Shown piece by piece: positions 1 to 8,578 of a DNA stretch of 64,000 nt (position 1 is its first letter; each line of letters opens with the position of its first letter). The notes under the pieces were generated by a model, which saw nothing but the letters and a program-made list of their open reading frames with translations, was not told the DNA's origin and did no database searches. Source of the stretch: Sulfurospirillum cavolei (lineage in GTDB: Bacteria > Campylobacterota > Campylobacteria > Campylobacterales > Sulfurospirillaceae); assembly GCF_001548055.1 (NCBI RefSeq), contig NZ_AP014724.1, forward strand, positions 2,418,001 through 2,482,000, written 5' to 3'. Both the position numbers and the translations under genes were made by a program.

Positions 1-408
1 GCCTTTGTATTGAACCACTCGACGACCGGCACGCTTTTTGGGCACAAACTTGCCGCATTGATTATTCTTATTCTCTTGGGCATTCACGCGTATTTGCGAC
101 GTTGTACGATTCGAAGGCTTTTACAAGAGTGTATCGCTATCGCGCGTAACAAGCACATTCGCCATGAAGATAATGTCGAATTTTTAATCCGTAATACTAA
201 AAATCAATCGTTTCAAGAGCTCTGTACGTGGTTTGGTTGCGATGCTTCTTTGCTGCGGCAAAAGCTCTTAGAAAATCACGTTCTCATCCAACGTACGGAA
301 GATTCTCTCAAAACCATTGCCAAAGAGAACGATAAAGATTTGTATGAAATTTTTTTGCTGATGATAAAGCTACATGTAGAGCAAAAAAACGCCCCTTGTG
401 AAGATTGA
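1..408 (+). CDS. Membrane protein, C-terminal part (cut by window edge)
   Basis: The reading frame is open from base 1, so the gene begins before the window; the TTG at base 10 is not a convincing start. One hydrophobic helix is visible near the left end, flanked by histidines in an NHSTTG...GHK...GIHAYLRR pattern that resembles haem-b type DUF4405 membrane proteins. A charged, helical, presumably cytoplasmic tail follows. About 50 residues of the tail (SFQELCTWFG to YEIFLLM) match in pattern the end of the DUF4405 protein at 4299-5126, so the two are probably paralogues. The function is unknown. The frame is certain, the family assignment tentative. Confidence 0.6.
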   Translation, partial: AFVLNHSTTGTLFGHKLAALIILILLGIHAYLRRCTIRRLLQECIAIARNKHIRHEDNVEFLIRNTKNQSFQELCTWFGCDASLLRQKLLENHVLIQRTEDSLKTIAKENDKDLYEIFLLMIKLHVEQKNAPCED

Positions 409-464
409 CTCGCTTTTAAGCAGATTATTACTATGATTAAAAATAAAATTAAAGGACATGTATA

Positions 465-740
465 ATGAAAAAGTTAATACCGATACTATTATTAAACTCA
501 ATGATGTTTGGATGGGATTGTAGTTACGTCACCAACTCAGCCAAAGTATCGGACGATCTAATATGCCGAAGAGCCGCTTATCTTGAGACATCGATCCATA
601 CGGACAACTACCGAGATAACACAAGTTTTAGCGTCTCTCAATTAAAAAATGAAAAACATAGCGAAGTTGTACAACTTTTAATGCAAGAAGCCGAAACATG
701 TTTCACTTCGTGTATGAAAGCATTAAAATCACGAAAATAA
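465..740 (+). CDS. Small secreted cysteine-containing protein, unknown function
   Basis: A 91-residue protein starting at ATG after an AAAGGA ribosome binding site. The first ~16 residues (MKKLIPILLLNSMMFG) look like a signal peptide. The mature part has four cysteines (C19, C34, C83, C87), the last two as CFTSC, which would suit disulfides or metal binding in the periplasm. It lies 56 bp after the truncated membrane protein on the same strand and is followed by a terminator-like hairpin, so it may be the last gene of that operon. I do not recognise the family. Confidence 0.6.
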   Translation: MKKLIPILLLNSMMFGWDCSYVTNSAKVSDDLICRRAAYLETSIHTDNYRDNTSFSVSQLKNEKHSEVVQLLMQEAETCFTSCMKALKSRK

Positions 741-751
741 AAGCTCTTTCA

Positions 752-787
752 AGACGATTGGGTGCGTACGCCTCCGGTCGTCTTTTT
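752..787 (+). terminator. Rho-independent terminator
   Basis: AGACGA at 752-757 pairs with TCGTCT at 778-783. An inner GCGTACGC palindrome lies in the loop and a short T-run follows. It sits 12 bp after the small secreted protein and would end that plus-strand transcript. Confidence 0.6.
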
Positions 788-822
788 CTATCAACGCACG
801 CTTTCAACTCCAAACTCCGTAT

Positions 823-1395
823 TTACCCCTCTTTGGCATCTGCCAACACCAGCGCAAACAAAACATTGATACCGTGCTTTTTGAGTGTCTCATGCGCCTC
901 TTCCAACGTACTTCCCGTGGTCACAATATCGTCGATCAAAATAGCGTCTATTGCATCTTTACATGTAACACTAAAATCGCGTTTATGCGCTTGTCTGAAA
1001 GCTCTGCTTTTGCCCGAATAACTCTCATAATTTTGCGCTCGTAAACTTCCGTACAACGGTGTTAAAAAAGGGTGGGTTGCTTTGGCTAAGATCGCGCTGT
1101 GCGAATAGCCGTGCCTCACATGATCATCGACGGGAACGGCACAAATGCCGTTTGGAAGTTCAAAGGTTTTTAAAAACTCAAAAAACGTATGCTTCCCCAG
1201 TTGTGCGAAAATCTTTGCGCCGATGTAGGTATGTTTGGTATGAAGCAGTGGAGCAATATCAGAATAGTTGTAAAAAGAGTAGACCTTAAGTCCGCTCGGT
1301 AAAATTCGAAAAGCAGGCATTGGGGCTAAAAGGGTTTGCAGACATGTTTTACAAATCGGTTGCCAACTGAGTTTTAAACAAAGATGGCAACGCAT
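823..1395 (-). CDS. comF: ComF-family phosphoribosyltransferase-like protein
   Basis: 190 residues. The N-terminus carries a CxxC...CxxC zinc-binding pattern (C3, C6, C15, C18). The C-terminus carries the type I phosphoribosyltransferase PRPP loop ILIDDIVTTGSTLEEA (about residues 150-166). ComF proteins are linked to DNA uptake and recombination of incoming DNA; the exact reaction is not settled. It is the last gene of the prs-lepA-comF run: only 12 bases separate its ATG from the lepA stop, and that spacer is largely the word CTTACATGTC. No classic ribosome binding site is visible, so translation may be coupled to lepA. Confidence 0.85.
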   Translation of the reverse strand: MRCHLCLKLSWQPICKTCLQTLLAPMPAFRILPSGLKVYSFYNYSDIAPLLHTKHTYIGAKIFAQLGKHTFFEFLKTFELPNGICAVPVDDHVRHGYSHSAILAKATHPFLTPLYGSLRAQNYESYSGKSRAFRQAHKRDFSVTCKDAIDAILIDDIVTTGSTLEEAHETLKKHGINVLFALVLADAKEG

Positions 1396-1407
1396 GACAT
1401 GTAAGGA

Positions 1408-3201
1408 TCAATCGATTTTAAGAATGGTCAAAAACGCTTCTTGCGGGAGTTGGACTTTCCCGATCGATTTCATACGCTTTTTGCCCTCTTTTTGTTTTTC
1501 CAATAACTTTCGTTTTCGGGTAATATCGCCTCCGTAACATTTTGCCGTGACGTTTTTTCCCATGGATTTGACGGTCTCTCTGGCAATAACTTTGTTTCCG
1601 ATGCTCGCTTGAATCGCCACTTCGAAAAGTTGGCGTGGCACGATCTCTTTCATTGCTTTGACAAAGTCACGTCCTCTACTTTGCGCGCTGATGCGAGGCA
1701 CGATAATCGAAAGGGCATCCACGACTTCGCCCGCCACCAAGACGTCGAGTTTGACAAGATCGCCCGCTTGATAGCCGATCGGCTCGTAATCAAAACTCGC
1801 GTATCCTTTGCTGACCGACTTGAGCTTATCGTAAAAATCCATCACGATTTCATTGAGCGGAATCTCATACTCCAGAAGCACGCGCTCGGGACTCAAATAG
1901 TCCATCTTTTTTTGAAGCCCGCGTTTGTTGTTCATCAAAATGATAATATTGCCTAAAAATTCACTCGGCGTTAAAACGGTTGCTTTGACGTAAGGCTCTT
2001 GAATCTCTTCGATCTCGTTAACCGGCGGTAATTCGCTGGGATTTTGAATATCCAAGCTCGTACCTTTGGTTGTAACGACTTTATAGGTAACGGTCGGTGC
2101 GGTGGCAATCAAATCAAGATCGAACTCCCTCTCCAAACGCTCTTTGATGACTTCCATGTGCAGTAAGCCCAAAAAGCCGACGCGAAAGCCAAAGCCAAGG
2201 GCGGCAGAGGTTTCAGGCTCGTATGAGATGCTTGAGTCATTGAGTTTGAGTTTATCAAGCGCGTCTCTGAGTTCTTCAAATCTATCGGTTTCAATCGGAT
2301 AAAGTCCGGCAAAAACGAACTGTTTGACTTGTTTAAAGCCGCCGACCGCTTCGGCAGTTTTGCGTTTGGCATCGGTAATCGTATCACCGACTTGGACGTC
2401 ACCGACGTTTTTCAGACCCAAAACGACGATACCCACTTCACCCGTTTTAATTTCGTTCGTTTTTTGCATCGCCAAAGGGTGCGGATACATCAGGTTCAAC
2501 ACTTCGTGTTTTTTACCCGTTCCCATAACGTAAACTTCCTGTCCCTTGACGATCGTCCCGTCGTAAACGCGTACCAAAGCCAACGCTCCCAAATAGTTGT
2601 CAAACCAGCTATCGTAGATCAGTGCTTTGGTCGGGGCATTTTCATCGCCCGTAGGTGCGGGAATACGATCGACGATACGATCTAAAAGTTCACGAATACC
2701 GATGCCGCTTTTAGCACTCACATTCAAAGATTCGGAACAATCCAGTCCGATCGTATGCTCGATCTCGTCTTTCACGCGTTCCGGATCGGCGGCGGGAAGA
2801 TCGATTTTATTAATGACGGGAATAATTTCTAAATTATGTTCGATTGCGATGTAAACGTTGGCAATCGTTTGCGCCTCGACACCTTGGCTTGCATCGACCA
2901 CTAAAAGGGCACCGTCGCTCGATGCCAAGGAACGGCTGACTTCATACGAAAAATCCACGTGACCCGGAGTGTCGATCAGATTTAGGATATAAGGCTGTCC
3001 GTCTTTGACGTAAGTCAGACGCACGCTTTGCGCTTTGATAGTAATACCGCGTTCTTTTTCGATATCCATCGTGTCCATCATTTGCGAGCTCATTTCGCGT
3101 TCGCTGACCGCACCGCATTCTTGAATCAGACGATCGGCTAAAGTACTCTTACCGTGATCGATATGGGCAATGATTGAAAAGTTTCGAATACGACTCTGCA
3201 T
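1408..3201 (-). CDS. lepA: Elongation factor 4 (LepA)
   Basis: 597 residues, the usual length. It is a ribosome-bound translational GTPase that helps remodel stalled or incorrectly translocated ribosomes and acts in late 30S assembly. Visible motifs are the P-loop AHIDHGKST (residues 12-20), the G3 motif [12 protein letters not shown], the G4 motif NKIDLPAA and the LepA-specific C-terminal domain ending in [16 protein letters not shown]. Its ATG overlaps the prs stop as TAATG, so the two are translationally coupled. It is flanked by comF downstream in the same operon. No anomalies. Confidence 0.98.
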   Translation of the reverse strand: MQSRIRNFSIIAHIDHGKSTLADRLIQECGAVSEREMSSQMMDTMDIEKERGITIKAQSVRLTYVKDGQPYILNLIDTPGHVDFSYEVSRSLASSDGALLVVDASQGVEAQTIANVYIAIEHNLEIIPVINKIDLPAADPERVKDEIEHTIGLDCSESLNVSAKSGIGIRELLDRIVDRIPAPTGDENAPTKALIYDSWFDNYLGALALVRVYDGTIVKGQEVYVMGTGKKHEVLNLMYPHPLAMQKTNEIKTGEVGIVVLGLKNVGDVQVGDTITDAKRKTAEAVGGFKQVKQFVFAGLYPIETDRFEELRDALDKLKLNDSSISYEPETSAALGFGFRVGFLGLLHMEVIKERLEREFDLDLIATAPTVTYKVVTTKGTSLDIQNPSELPPVNEIEEIQEPYVKATVLTPSEFLGNIIILMNNKRGLQKKMDYLSPERVLLEYEIPLNEIVMDFYDKLKSVSKGYASFDYEPIGYQAGDLVKLDVLVAGEVVDALSIIVPRISAQSRGRDFVKAMKEIVPRQLFEVAIQASIGNKVIARETVKSMGKNVTAKCYGGDITRKRKLLEKQKEGKKRMKSIGKVQLPQEAFLTILKID

Positions 3202-4130
3202 TAAATAAACAATCCGTTAACGCTTTCGTTATGGTACACGCGACGAATCACTTCGGCAAAAACCGGAGCAACGCTGAGCACTTTAATTTTTTCGTTTGCT
3301 TCTTTGAGAGGAATCGTATCGGTAACGATCAGTTCGTCCAACTCGCCTTTAGTGATTCGCTCATACGCAGGACCGCTCAAAACCGCATGCGTACAACATG
3401 CCATCACGCTTGTAGCACCCCTTTTTTTGAGCACTTCCGCCGCTTTGACGATCGTTCCCGCCGTATCAATCATATCGTCGACTAAAATGACGTCTTTACC
3501 GTTCACGTCGCCGATAATATTCATCACTTCCGATTCGTTAGCGCGTTCTCGACGTTTATCAACGATGACCATATCGACGCCTAAGAGTTTAGCAAAACTA
3601 CGCGCTCGCGCAACGCCGCCGATGTCGGGACTTGCAATAATAGGGCTTTTAAGGTTTTTCGCTTTAACGTAGTCGTTGAAGACAATAGAGCCGTAAAGGT
3701 TATCGACGGGAATATCGAAGAAACCTTGGATTTGTCCGGCATGAAGATCGATCGTGACAACGCGGTCGATTCCCGCCGTTTGCATCATATTGGCAACGAG
3801 TTTTGCCGTAATCGGAACACGCGGTGCGGCTTTTCTGTCTTGTCTGGCATAACCGAAATAAGGAACGACCGCCGTAATACTGTTCGCAGAACTACGTCGT
3901 AACGCATCCGTCAAAATCAATAACTCCATTAAATTCACATTGGCCGGAGCACATGTAGGTTGAATGATAAAAACATCTTTCCCGCGAACGCTTTCGCTGA
4001 TCTGTACGCTAATCTCACCGTCACTAAAACGTTTGATTTCAGCCGCCGACAAAGGGAGAGAAAGGTGTTTGGCAACGCGTTTAGCGAACTCGGGATTCGC
4101 CGTTCCGGCAAAGACTTTGTAGCCTCTCAT
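3201..4130 (-). CDS. prs: Ribose-phosphate pyrophosphokinase (PRPP synthetase)
   Basis: 309 residues, a class I PRPP synthetase. It transfers pyrophosphate from ATP to ribose 5-phosphate to give PRPP for nucleotide, histidine and tryptophan synthesis. Seen: the N-terminal segment [15 protein letters not shown], the flexible-loop region [32 protein letters not shown], and the PRPP-binding loop [15 protein letters not shown]. It is first in the prs-lepA-comF operon, overlapping lepA by one base. Its upstream region is shared with the divergent DUF4405 gene at 4299 and contains the tandem TTAAGA/TTAACA repeats described separately. Confidence 0.98.
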   Translation of the reverse strand: MRGYKVFAGTANPEFAKRVAKHLSLPLSAAEIKRFSDGEISVQISESVRGKDVFIIQPTCAPANVNLMELLILTDALRRSSANSITAVVPYFGYARQDRKAAPRVPITAKLVANMMQTAGIDRVVTIDLHAGQIQGFFDIPVDNLYGSIVFNDYVKAKNLKSPIIASPDIGGVARARSFAKLLGVDMVIVDKRRERANESEVMNIIGDVNGKDVILVDDMIDTAGTIVKAAEVLKKRGATSVMACCTHAVLSGPAYERITKGELDELIVTDTIPLKEANEKIKVLSVAPVFAEVIRRVYHNESVNGLFI

Positions 4131-4182
4131 AGTTGTGTATCCTTTAGCATCAAAAAAGTGTTTTATTCTATCTCAAAGGGAC

Positions 4183-4231
4183 TTAAGAAAGCGTTAAGAT
4201 TAAATTTTGCCGCATTAACATTTGCTTAACA
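4183..4231 (+). promoter_or_regulatory. Tandem TTAAGA/TTAACA direct repeats, candidate OmpR-family operator
   Basis: Four half-sites lie in the prs/DUF4405 intergenic region: TTAAGA at 4184 and 4194, TTAACA at 4215 and 4226. The last pair has the 11-bp spacing typical of OmpR/PhoB/BasR-family response regulators. The known PmrA/BasR box is two CTTAAG-like half-sites five bases apart. The same TTAACA-N5-TTAACA pair, inside a shared TTTGCTTAACAC, occurs at 34588-34604 before the TonB receptor. The regulator is unknown. Confidence 0.5.
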
Positions 4232-4298
4232 CTTTCATGCCATACTTTCAAAAGAGTTGTTGTAAAACTTTCTCTAATTATCCTGATCGGAGTTATTT

Positions 4299-5126
4299 AT
4301 GATTCGTTTACGCCGTTTGACCTCTTTATGTGTCGCTTTTTCGTTCTTAGCGATGAGTTATACAGGAATTTTGCTTTTTATCGCACCCAAAGGTCGTGTC
4401 GCTTACTGGACGGATTGGCATCTTTTAGGCTTGGATAAAACGCAATACACGAACTTACATGTCAGCTTTATGATTCTTTTTTTAATAGGCTCGGTCGTAC
4501 ATATCTACTTGAACGTACCGGCGTTACTGAGTTACCTTAAAACGAAAGCATCGACATTTTCGTTTTTCAATAAAGAGTTGCTACTGGCATTGGCGTTCAA
4601 TCTTTTCTTTTGGGTCGGAACACTCTATTTTTGGCAACCTTTCGATGCCTTTTTGGACTTTTCCGATCAGCTTAAGAACTCTTGGGAGCAAAAAGCGGAT
4701 TCAAAAGCACCTTACGGTCATGCCGAACTTTCAAGCTTAGAAGAGTTTGCGATGCGTACTAGCACACCGCTTTCTCAGCTGGTGCAAACCTTAACCGACG
4801 CACAGCTTAAAGCCGTCGATCCTTCCAAACGTATTATCGATATCGCACAATCAAACGGCTACTCGCCCGCACAAATGTTCGGCTTGATGGCAAAACAAAA
4901 ACCTGCTTCGTCATCGTTACAAGAAGGCGGCGGATACGGTCGATTAAGCCTTGCAGAGGCTTCCAAACGCCAAGGATTTTCGCTACCGCGTGCTCTTGTT
5001 TTTCTTCGCGAAAAAGGATTTGACGCACGTGAGACATCGACACTCAAAGAGATTTCGGACGCACTCAATACTAAACCTATGATGCTCTTAGAGCAACTTA
5101 AAACGCTAGAAAAGGATTCCCAATGA
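4299..5126 (+). CDS. DUF4405-type membrane protein with C-terminal helical repeats
   Basis: 275 residues. Three hydrophobic helices are visible: ~10-30, ~55-75 (with histidines at YTNLHVSF and VVHIYL) and ~93-112. This matches the DUF4405 cytochrome-b-like pattern, in which paired histidines could bind haem b (known for relatives, inferred here). The remainder is soluble and contains short helical repeats: IIDIAQSNGYSPAQMFGLM and LAEASKRQGFSLPRALVFL followed by TLKEISDALNTKPMMLLEQL. The last repeat resembles the tail of the truncated gene at 1-408. It starts after CGGAG and overlaps the downstream EF-hand gene by 4 bases (ATGA), so the two are likely co-regulated partners. The function is unknown. 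Confidence 0.65.
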   Translation: MIRLRRLTSLCVAFSFLAMSYTGILLFIAPKGRVAYWTDWHLLGLDKTQYTNLHVSFMILFLIGSVVHIYLNVPALLSYLKTKASTFSFFNKELLLALAFNLFFWVGTLYFWQPFDAFLDFSDQLKNSWEQKADSKAPYGHAELSSLEEFAMRTSTPLSQLVQTLTDAQLKAVDPSKRIIDIAQSNGYSPAQMFGLMAKQKPASSSLQEGGGYGRLSLAEASKRQGFSLPRALVFLREKGFDARETSTLKEISDALNTKPMMLLEQLKTLEKDSQ

Positions 5127-5419
5127 AACGTTTTTTATGGCTATGCGCCTTTGCCTCTTTACTCTTAGCCGCCGATACGACGCGAGGACCGATGAGTTTT
5201 GACGATTTCGATACTAACAAAGACGGAACACTTACGCAAGAAGAATTTGATGCGGCAAAAGCGCAACGTATGAGTGCAAGAGCCCAAGCGGGCGGAGGCA
5301 TGAAAAATGCGGCGGATGCTCCCGATTTTGCTTATTTTGATATCAATCACGACGGAAAAGTAACCAAAGACGAGTTCCGTCAAAAGCAGTTGGAACGGCT
5401 TAAAAACAGACGTAATTAA
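5123..5419 (+). CDS. Secreted EF-hand calcium-binding protein
   Basis: 98 residues. It has a signal peptide (MKRFLWLCAFASLLLAADT) and two canonical 12-residue EF-hand loops, DTNKDGTLTQEE and DINHDGKVTKDE, each with D at positions 1, 3 and 5 and E at 12. It should therefore bind Ca2+ in the periplasm. It overlaps the DUF4405 gene by 4 bases, which suggests it is a calcium-responsive or structural partner of that membrane protein; this is inference. A strong bidirectional terminator follows directly. Confidence 0.85.
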   Translation: MKRFLWLCAFASLLLAADTTRGPMSFDDFDTNKDGTLTQEEFDAAKAQRMSARAQAGGGMKNAADAPDFAYFDINHDGKVTKDEFRQKQLERLKNRRN

Positions 5420-5421
5420 CG

Positions 5422-5448
5422 CAAGAGGCGTCTTTACGCCTCTTGTTT
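5422..5448. terminator. Bidirectional rho-independent terminator
   Basis: CAAGAGGCGT (5422-5431) and ACGCCTCTTG (5436-5445) form a perfect 10-bp stem with a CTTT loop. It sits between the convergent EF-hand and small transporter genes and touches the stop codon of the latter. Confidence 0.8.
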
Positions 5449-5809
5449 ACCCTCGACTGGAAATAAAAATTCCCAGCACGATCAAAGCAAGCCCCAAAAT
5501 TTTATACAGCGTAACGCTTTCGCTAAAGAGAAAAACCGATGAGACAAACACCACGACAAAGGTGAGTCCCATAAACGGATAGGCGTAGCTCAGCTCAAAC
5601 TTAGTCATCGCCGCCATCCAGCACAAAGAGGCGACAAACGCTGAGATAAAGCCACTTAAAATAAACGGATCTAAAAAAAGTTTCAATAAAAAAATCAACT
5701 TTTCAGCAGACGCATCGGGCAAATGCCCGTGAAAAGGAATGCGCCATTTGATAACAAGCTGTCCGTAAACGGTGAAAAATATTGTCCCAAAGATGTATAA
5801 ATGCGCCAT
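5447..5809 (-). CDS. Small EamA/ArnE-like membrane transporter
   Basis: 120 residues from the ATG at 5809, which overlaps the upstream aminotransferase stop as TAATG; this coupling is why I prefer it over the upstream in-frame ATG at 5842. Four hydrophobic helices are visible, with GQLVIKW in helix 1 and LSYAYPFMGLTFV in helix 3, as in the ArnE/ArnF and SMR-like families. ArnE/F-type proteins move undecaprenyl-phosphate-linked sugars across the inner membrane. Being last in an operon with a GtrB-like glycosyltransferase and a sugar aminotransferase, it is probably the flippase of that surface-sugar pathway. Confidence 0.7.
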   Translation of the reverse strand: MAHLYIFGTIFFTVYGQLVIKWRIPFHGHLPDASAEKLIFLLKLFLDPFILSGFISAFVASLCWMAAMTKFELSYAYPFMGLTFVVVFVSSVFLFSESVTLYKILGLALIVLGIFISSRG

Positions 5810-6942
5810 TAGCATGCACTCCATTGTTTTAAGACATCGCATACCGTTTCGATCTCTTCGTTGGTAATGCCATAATAAAGGGGTAAACGAACCAATCGCT
5901 CGCTCTCTTTGGTCGTGTAAAGATCTTCACCAAACATACGACCGTATTTAACGCCCGCAGGTGCGCTGTGCAATGGAATATAGTGAAAAACAGCGCCAAT
6001 GTTGCGCGCTTTAAACTGCTCGAGTAAAATCGTACGTGTTTCCAAATCTTTCACTTTAAAGTAGAACATATGCGCGTTATGCACACATCCTTCAGGAATA
6101 AACGGAAGCTCGATTAGCCCTTTTTTCGCCAATGGCTCTAGCATTGTGTAATACGCTTTCCATGCATTCAAACGGTGGTTTTGAATCACATTCACCTCTT
6201 CTAAATTGCCCCAAAGGTACGCGGCTTGAAGTTCACTAGGAAGGTAACTGCTGCCGATATCCATCCAGCCGTATTTATCGACCATACCTCTGAAAAATTG
6301 GCTACGGTTCGTTCCTTTTTCACGGATAATCTCAGCACGGTGGGAAAAACGCTCATCGTTAATGAGTAAAAGTCCACCTTCGCCGCCACTGGTGACGTTT
6401 TTGGTTTCATGAAAACTAAACGCACCCAAATGTCCAATGGTTCCAAGAGGCTTTCCTTTGTAGGTAGCTTCAAACCCTTGCGCCGCATCTTCAACAACAA
6501 ACAGATTGTGACGCTTTGCAATATCCATGATCACATCCATATTGCATCCCACACCCGCGTAATGCACGGGCACGATCACTTTGGTTTTAGGCGTAATCGC
6601 CGCTTCAATCAAACGCTCATCGATGTTCATCGTCTCAGGTCTGACATCGACAAAAATGATCTTAGCCCCTCTTAGAGCAAACGCATCGGCGGTGCTCACA
6701 AAGGTGTAACTGGGCATAATGACCTCATCGCCCTCTTTGATCTCTAAAAGCAACGCCGCCATTTCAAGGGCGTGTGTACACGAAGGAGTTAACAGCGTTT
6801 TAGCACATTTGTAACGCTCTTCAAACCATTGTTGTGTGCGTTTGCCAAAAGGACCATCGCCCGAAATTTTAAGGCTGTTCATCGCCTCTAACACATATTT
6901 ATCTTCATTGCCTGTTCGTGGAGGTTTATTGAAATGGATCAT
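5809..6942 (-). CDS. dTDP-4-amino-4,6-dideoxygalactose transaminase (WecE/RffA type)
   Basis: 377 residues of the DegT/DnrJ/EryC1 PLP-dependent sugar aminotransferase family. The PLP lysine is K181 in GAFSFHETKNVTSGGEGG. VVEDAAQGFEATYKGKPLG is the usual cofactor segment, and the N-terminal HFNKPPRTGNE is typical of WecE/RffA. It would convert dTDP-4-keto-6-deoxyglucose to dTDP-fucosamine for LPS, capsule or lipid-linked sugar. It overlaps the WbqC-like gene by 4 bases and the small transporter by 1. The exact sugar specificity cannot be read from sequence alone. Confidence 0.88.
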   Translation of the reverse strand: MIHFNKPPRTGNEDKYVLEAMNSLKISGDGPFGKRTQQWFEERYKCAKTLLTPSCTHALEMAALLLEIKEGDEVIMPSYTFVSTADAFALRGAKIIFVDVRPETMNIDERLIEAAITPKTKVIVPVHYAGVGCNMDVIMDIAKRHNLFVVEDAAQGFEATYKGKPLGTIGHLGAFSFHETKNVTSGGEGGLLLINDERFSHRAEIIREKGTNRSQFFRGMVDKYGWMDIGSSYLPSELQAAYLWGNLEEVNVIQNHRLNAWKAYYTMLEPLAKKGLIELPFIPEGCVHNAHMFYFKVKDLETRTILLEQFKARNIGAVFHYIPLHSAPAGVKYGRMFGEDLYTTKESERLVRLPLYYGITNEEIETVCDVLKQWSAC

Positions 6943-7631
6943 TTTTGACTACTTTTAAGAAAATTTTTGGCGTTTTCGCCTTCGTTGAAGATGAGATCGA
7001 TCACACTCACACCATGCTCAAACGGAGGGAATAGTTGATGGTATTCGCTATACCCACTGTAATCCATCCATTCAACCTTTATGCCTGCTTCGACAAAGAT
7101 GGATTCATCTAAGTAATCTTTTGCCGCAGGACCACTCAGATACGTTGTGGCACCTAACTCTTGACACAACGCCAAAAGCCGCTCGCTTTTTCCTTCAGCC
7201 AAGACAAACTCTCTAGAATCACGTATTACCGTTTTGATCTCTAGCATTGCGCAGATCGCATCGATAAAATGACGATTGATCTCGCTAATCGTCTCCATTG
7301 TCGCACCCATATACAATGCTTCAAAGGACTCTTTGTACGCTTTAAAATGAGGCGCTTTGGCATAGCTTTGCGCGATGCTTCGCCAATGGTTCACGTTCCA
7401 TTTTGCATCAGTAATTTTGGTCTCATTGATTTTTTGATGCAAACTCTCTTGACGTACGGGAATACTGAGCCACTGAAGCCCATTTTGCGTCTTGATTTTA
7501 TTGCGGTTGCGCCAGTCGTTTTTAGTGTATTGCATATCATCATAAAGCACGAACTCATCGACGCTTCCAATGATGTCAAAATACCCTTTCCACGGAATAT
7601 AATTGGATTGTAAAATTGCTATTTTTTTCAT
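6939..7631 (-). CDS. WbqC-like family protein
   Basis: 230 residues with the WbqC-like signature at the N-terminus: ILQSNYIPWKGYFDIIGSVDEFVLYDDMQYTKNDWRNRN, in pieces. Members are found in O-antigen and other surface polysaccharide clusters; their chemistry is poorly defined and may involve acyl or amino-sugar modification. It overlaps both neighbours by 4 bases (ATGA), so the glycosyltransferase, this gene and the aminotransferase form a tightly coupled set. Its position next to a WecE-type aminotransferase suggests it modifies the amino sugar made there. Confidence 0.85.
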   Translation of the reverse strand: MKKIAILQSNYIPWKGYFDIIGSVDEFVLYDDMQYTKNDWRNRNKIKTQNGLQWLSIPVRQESLHQKINETKITDAKWNVNHWRSIAQSYAKAPHFKAYKESFEALYMGATMETISEINRHFIDAICAMLEIKTVIRDSREFVLAEGKSERLLALCQELGATTYLSGPAAKDYLDESIFVEAGIKVEWMDYSGYSEYHQLFPPFEHGVSVIDLIFNEGENAKNFLKSSQK

Positions 7632-8557
7632 AAATTGATTGTCTCTTGAATCACGTAAAGAGGTCGTCGTTTGACCTCATCAAAGATCTTTCCGATGTAC
7701 AGCCCCGTAATACCAATAATGGCGAACAGAAGTCCAAACATAAAAAACATCGACACCATCAAACTCGTCCAACCTTCAGCTGGCGTGTGGTAGAAGAAGT
7801 AGCGAATGACCAACCACCCTGCATAAAGCAAACTGGCAAAAGCAATCAAAAATCCTAGTTGAATCGAAAGCCTTAACGGTTTGTTGGAATGCGAAATAAT
7901 CGAATCGATCGCAAGATGAATCAATTTTTTGAGGTTATACGATGATTTTCCGTAAGCACGTGCCGCATGATCGATGTCGATCTCGGTTTTTTTAAATCCG
8001 ACCATTTGGGCAAAAAGTAAAAAGTCGCGGCTGTGTTCGCGATAACGATTGATCGTTTCAACCACTTTTCTCGCATAAATACCGAAATTAGCGATGCTGT
8101 TATCGTGCTTCGTATCGGTGAAATACTCTAACATGCGGTTAAATGCGTATGAGCCGAAACGCTTAAACCAGCCGTCTTTACGCTCCGTGCGTTTGGCAAA
8201 AACAATATCGTACCCTTCGACGACTTTGTTGTAAAGCTTGCTAATCTCTTCGGGGCGATCTTGTAAATCGCAATCCATCACGACAACCCATTCGCCTTTA
8301 GCATGATCGAGTCCGGCTGTAATTGCGTAATGCTGTCCGAAGTTGCGTGAAAGATTAATGCCCTTAACGCGTTCGTCCCTAGCGCATAACATCACGATAC
8401 GCTCCCACGAACCTTGAGGACAGGCATCGTTGACAAAGATAATTTCAAAATTGTCGCTGATAGGACTTAAGGTCTTTACCAAGCGATCGTATAACTCGAA
8501 TAAACACTCTTTACATCCGTAAATAGGGGAAACAACGCTGATTTTTACAGACTCCAC
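7628..8557 (-). CDS. GtrB/DPM1-like glycosyltransferase family 2
   Basis: 309 residues: a GT2 catalytic domain at ~1-225 and two C-terminal membrane helices (~230-290), the GtrB/ArnC/DPM1 layout. Seen: the nucleotide-sugar segment IIFVNDACPQGSW, the metal-binding WVVVMDCDLQDRPEE, and a GNRM-like segment. These enzymes transfer a sugar from its nucleotide to undecaprenyl phosphate on the cytoplasmic face. The start ATG lies inside the word TTACATGT. It precedes the WbqC-like gene with a 4-base overlap, and the membrane protein at 8579-10270 lies 21 bp upstream. That set reads as GtrB-like charging enzyme, flippase and GT-C transferase. Confidence 0.85.
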   Translation of the reverse strand: MESVKISVVSPIYGCKECLFELYDRLVKTLSPISDNFEIIFVNDACPQGSWERIVMLCARDERVKGINLSRNFGQHYAITAGLDHAKGEWVVVMDCDLQDRPEEISKLYNKVVEGYDIVFAKRTERKDGWFKRFGSYAFNRMLEYFTDTKHDNSIANFGIYARKVVETINRYREHSRDFLLFAQMVGFKKTEIDIDHAARAYGKSSYNLKKLIHLAIDSIISHSNKPLRLSIQLGFLIAFASLLYAGWLVIRYFFYHTPAEGWTSLMVSMFFMFGLLFAIIGITGLYIGKIFDEVKRRPLYVIQETINL

Positions 8558-8578
8558 ATGTAACCTTTATAGCAGGGA

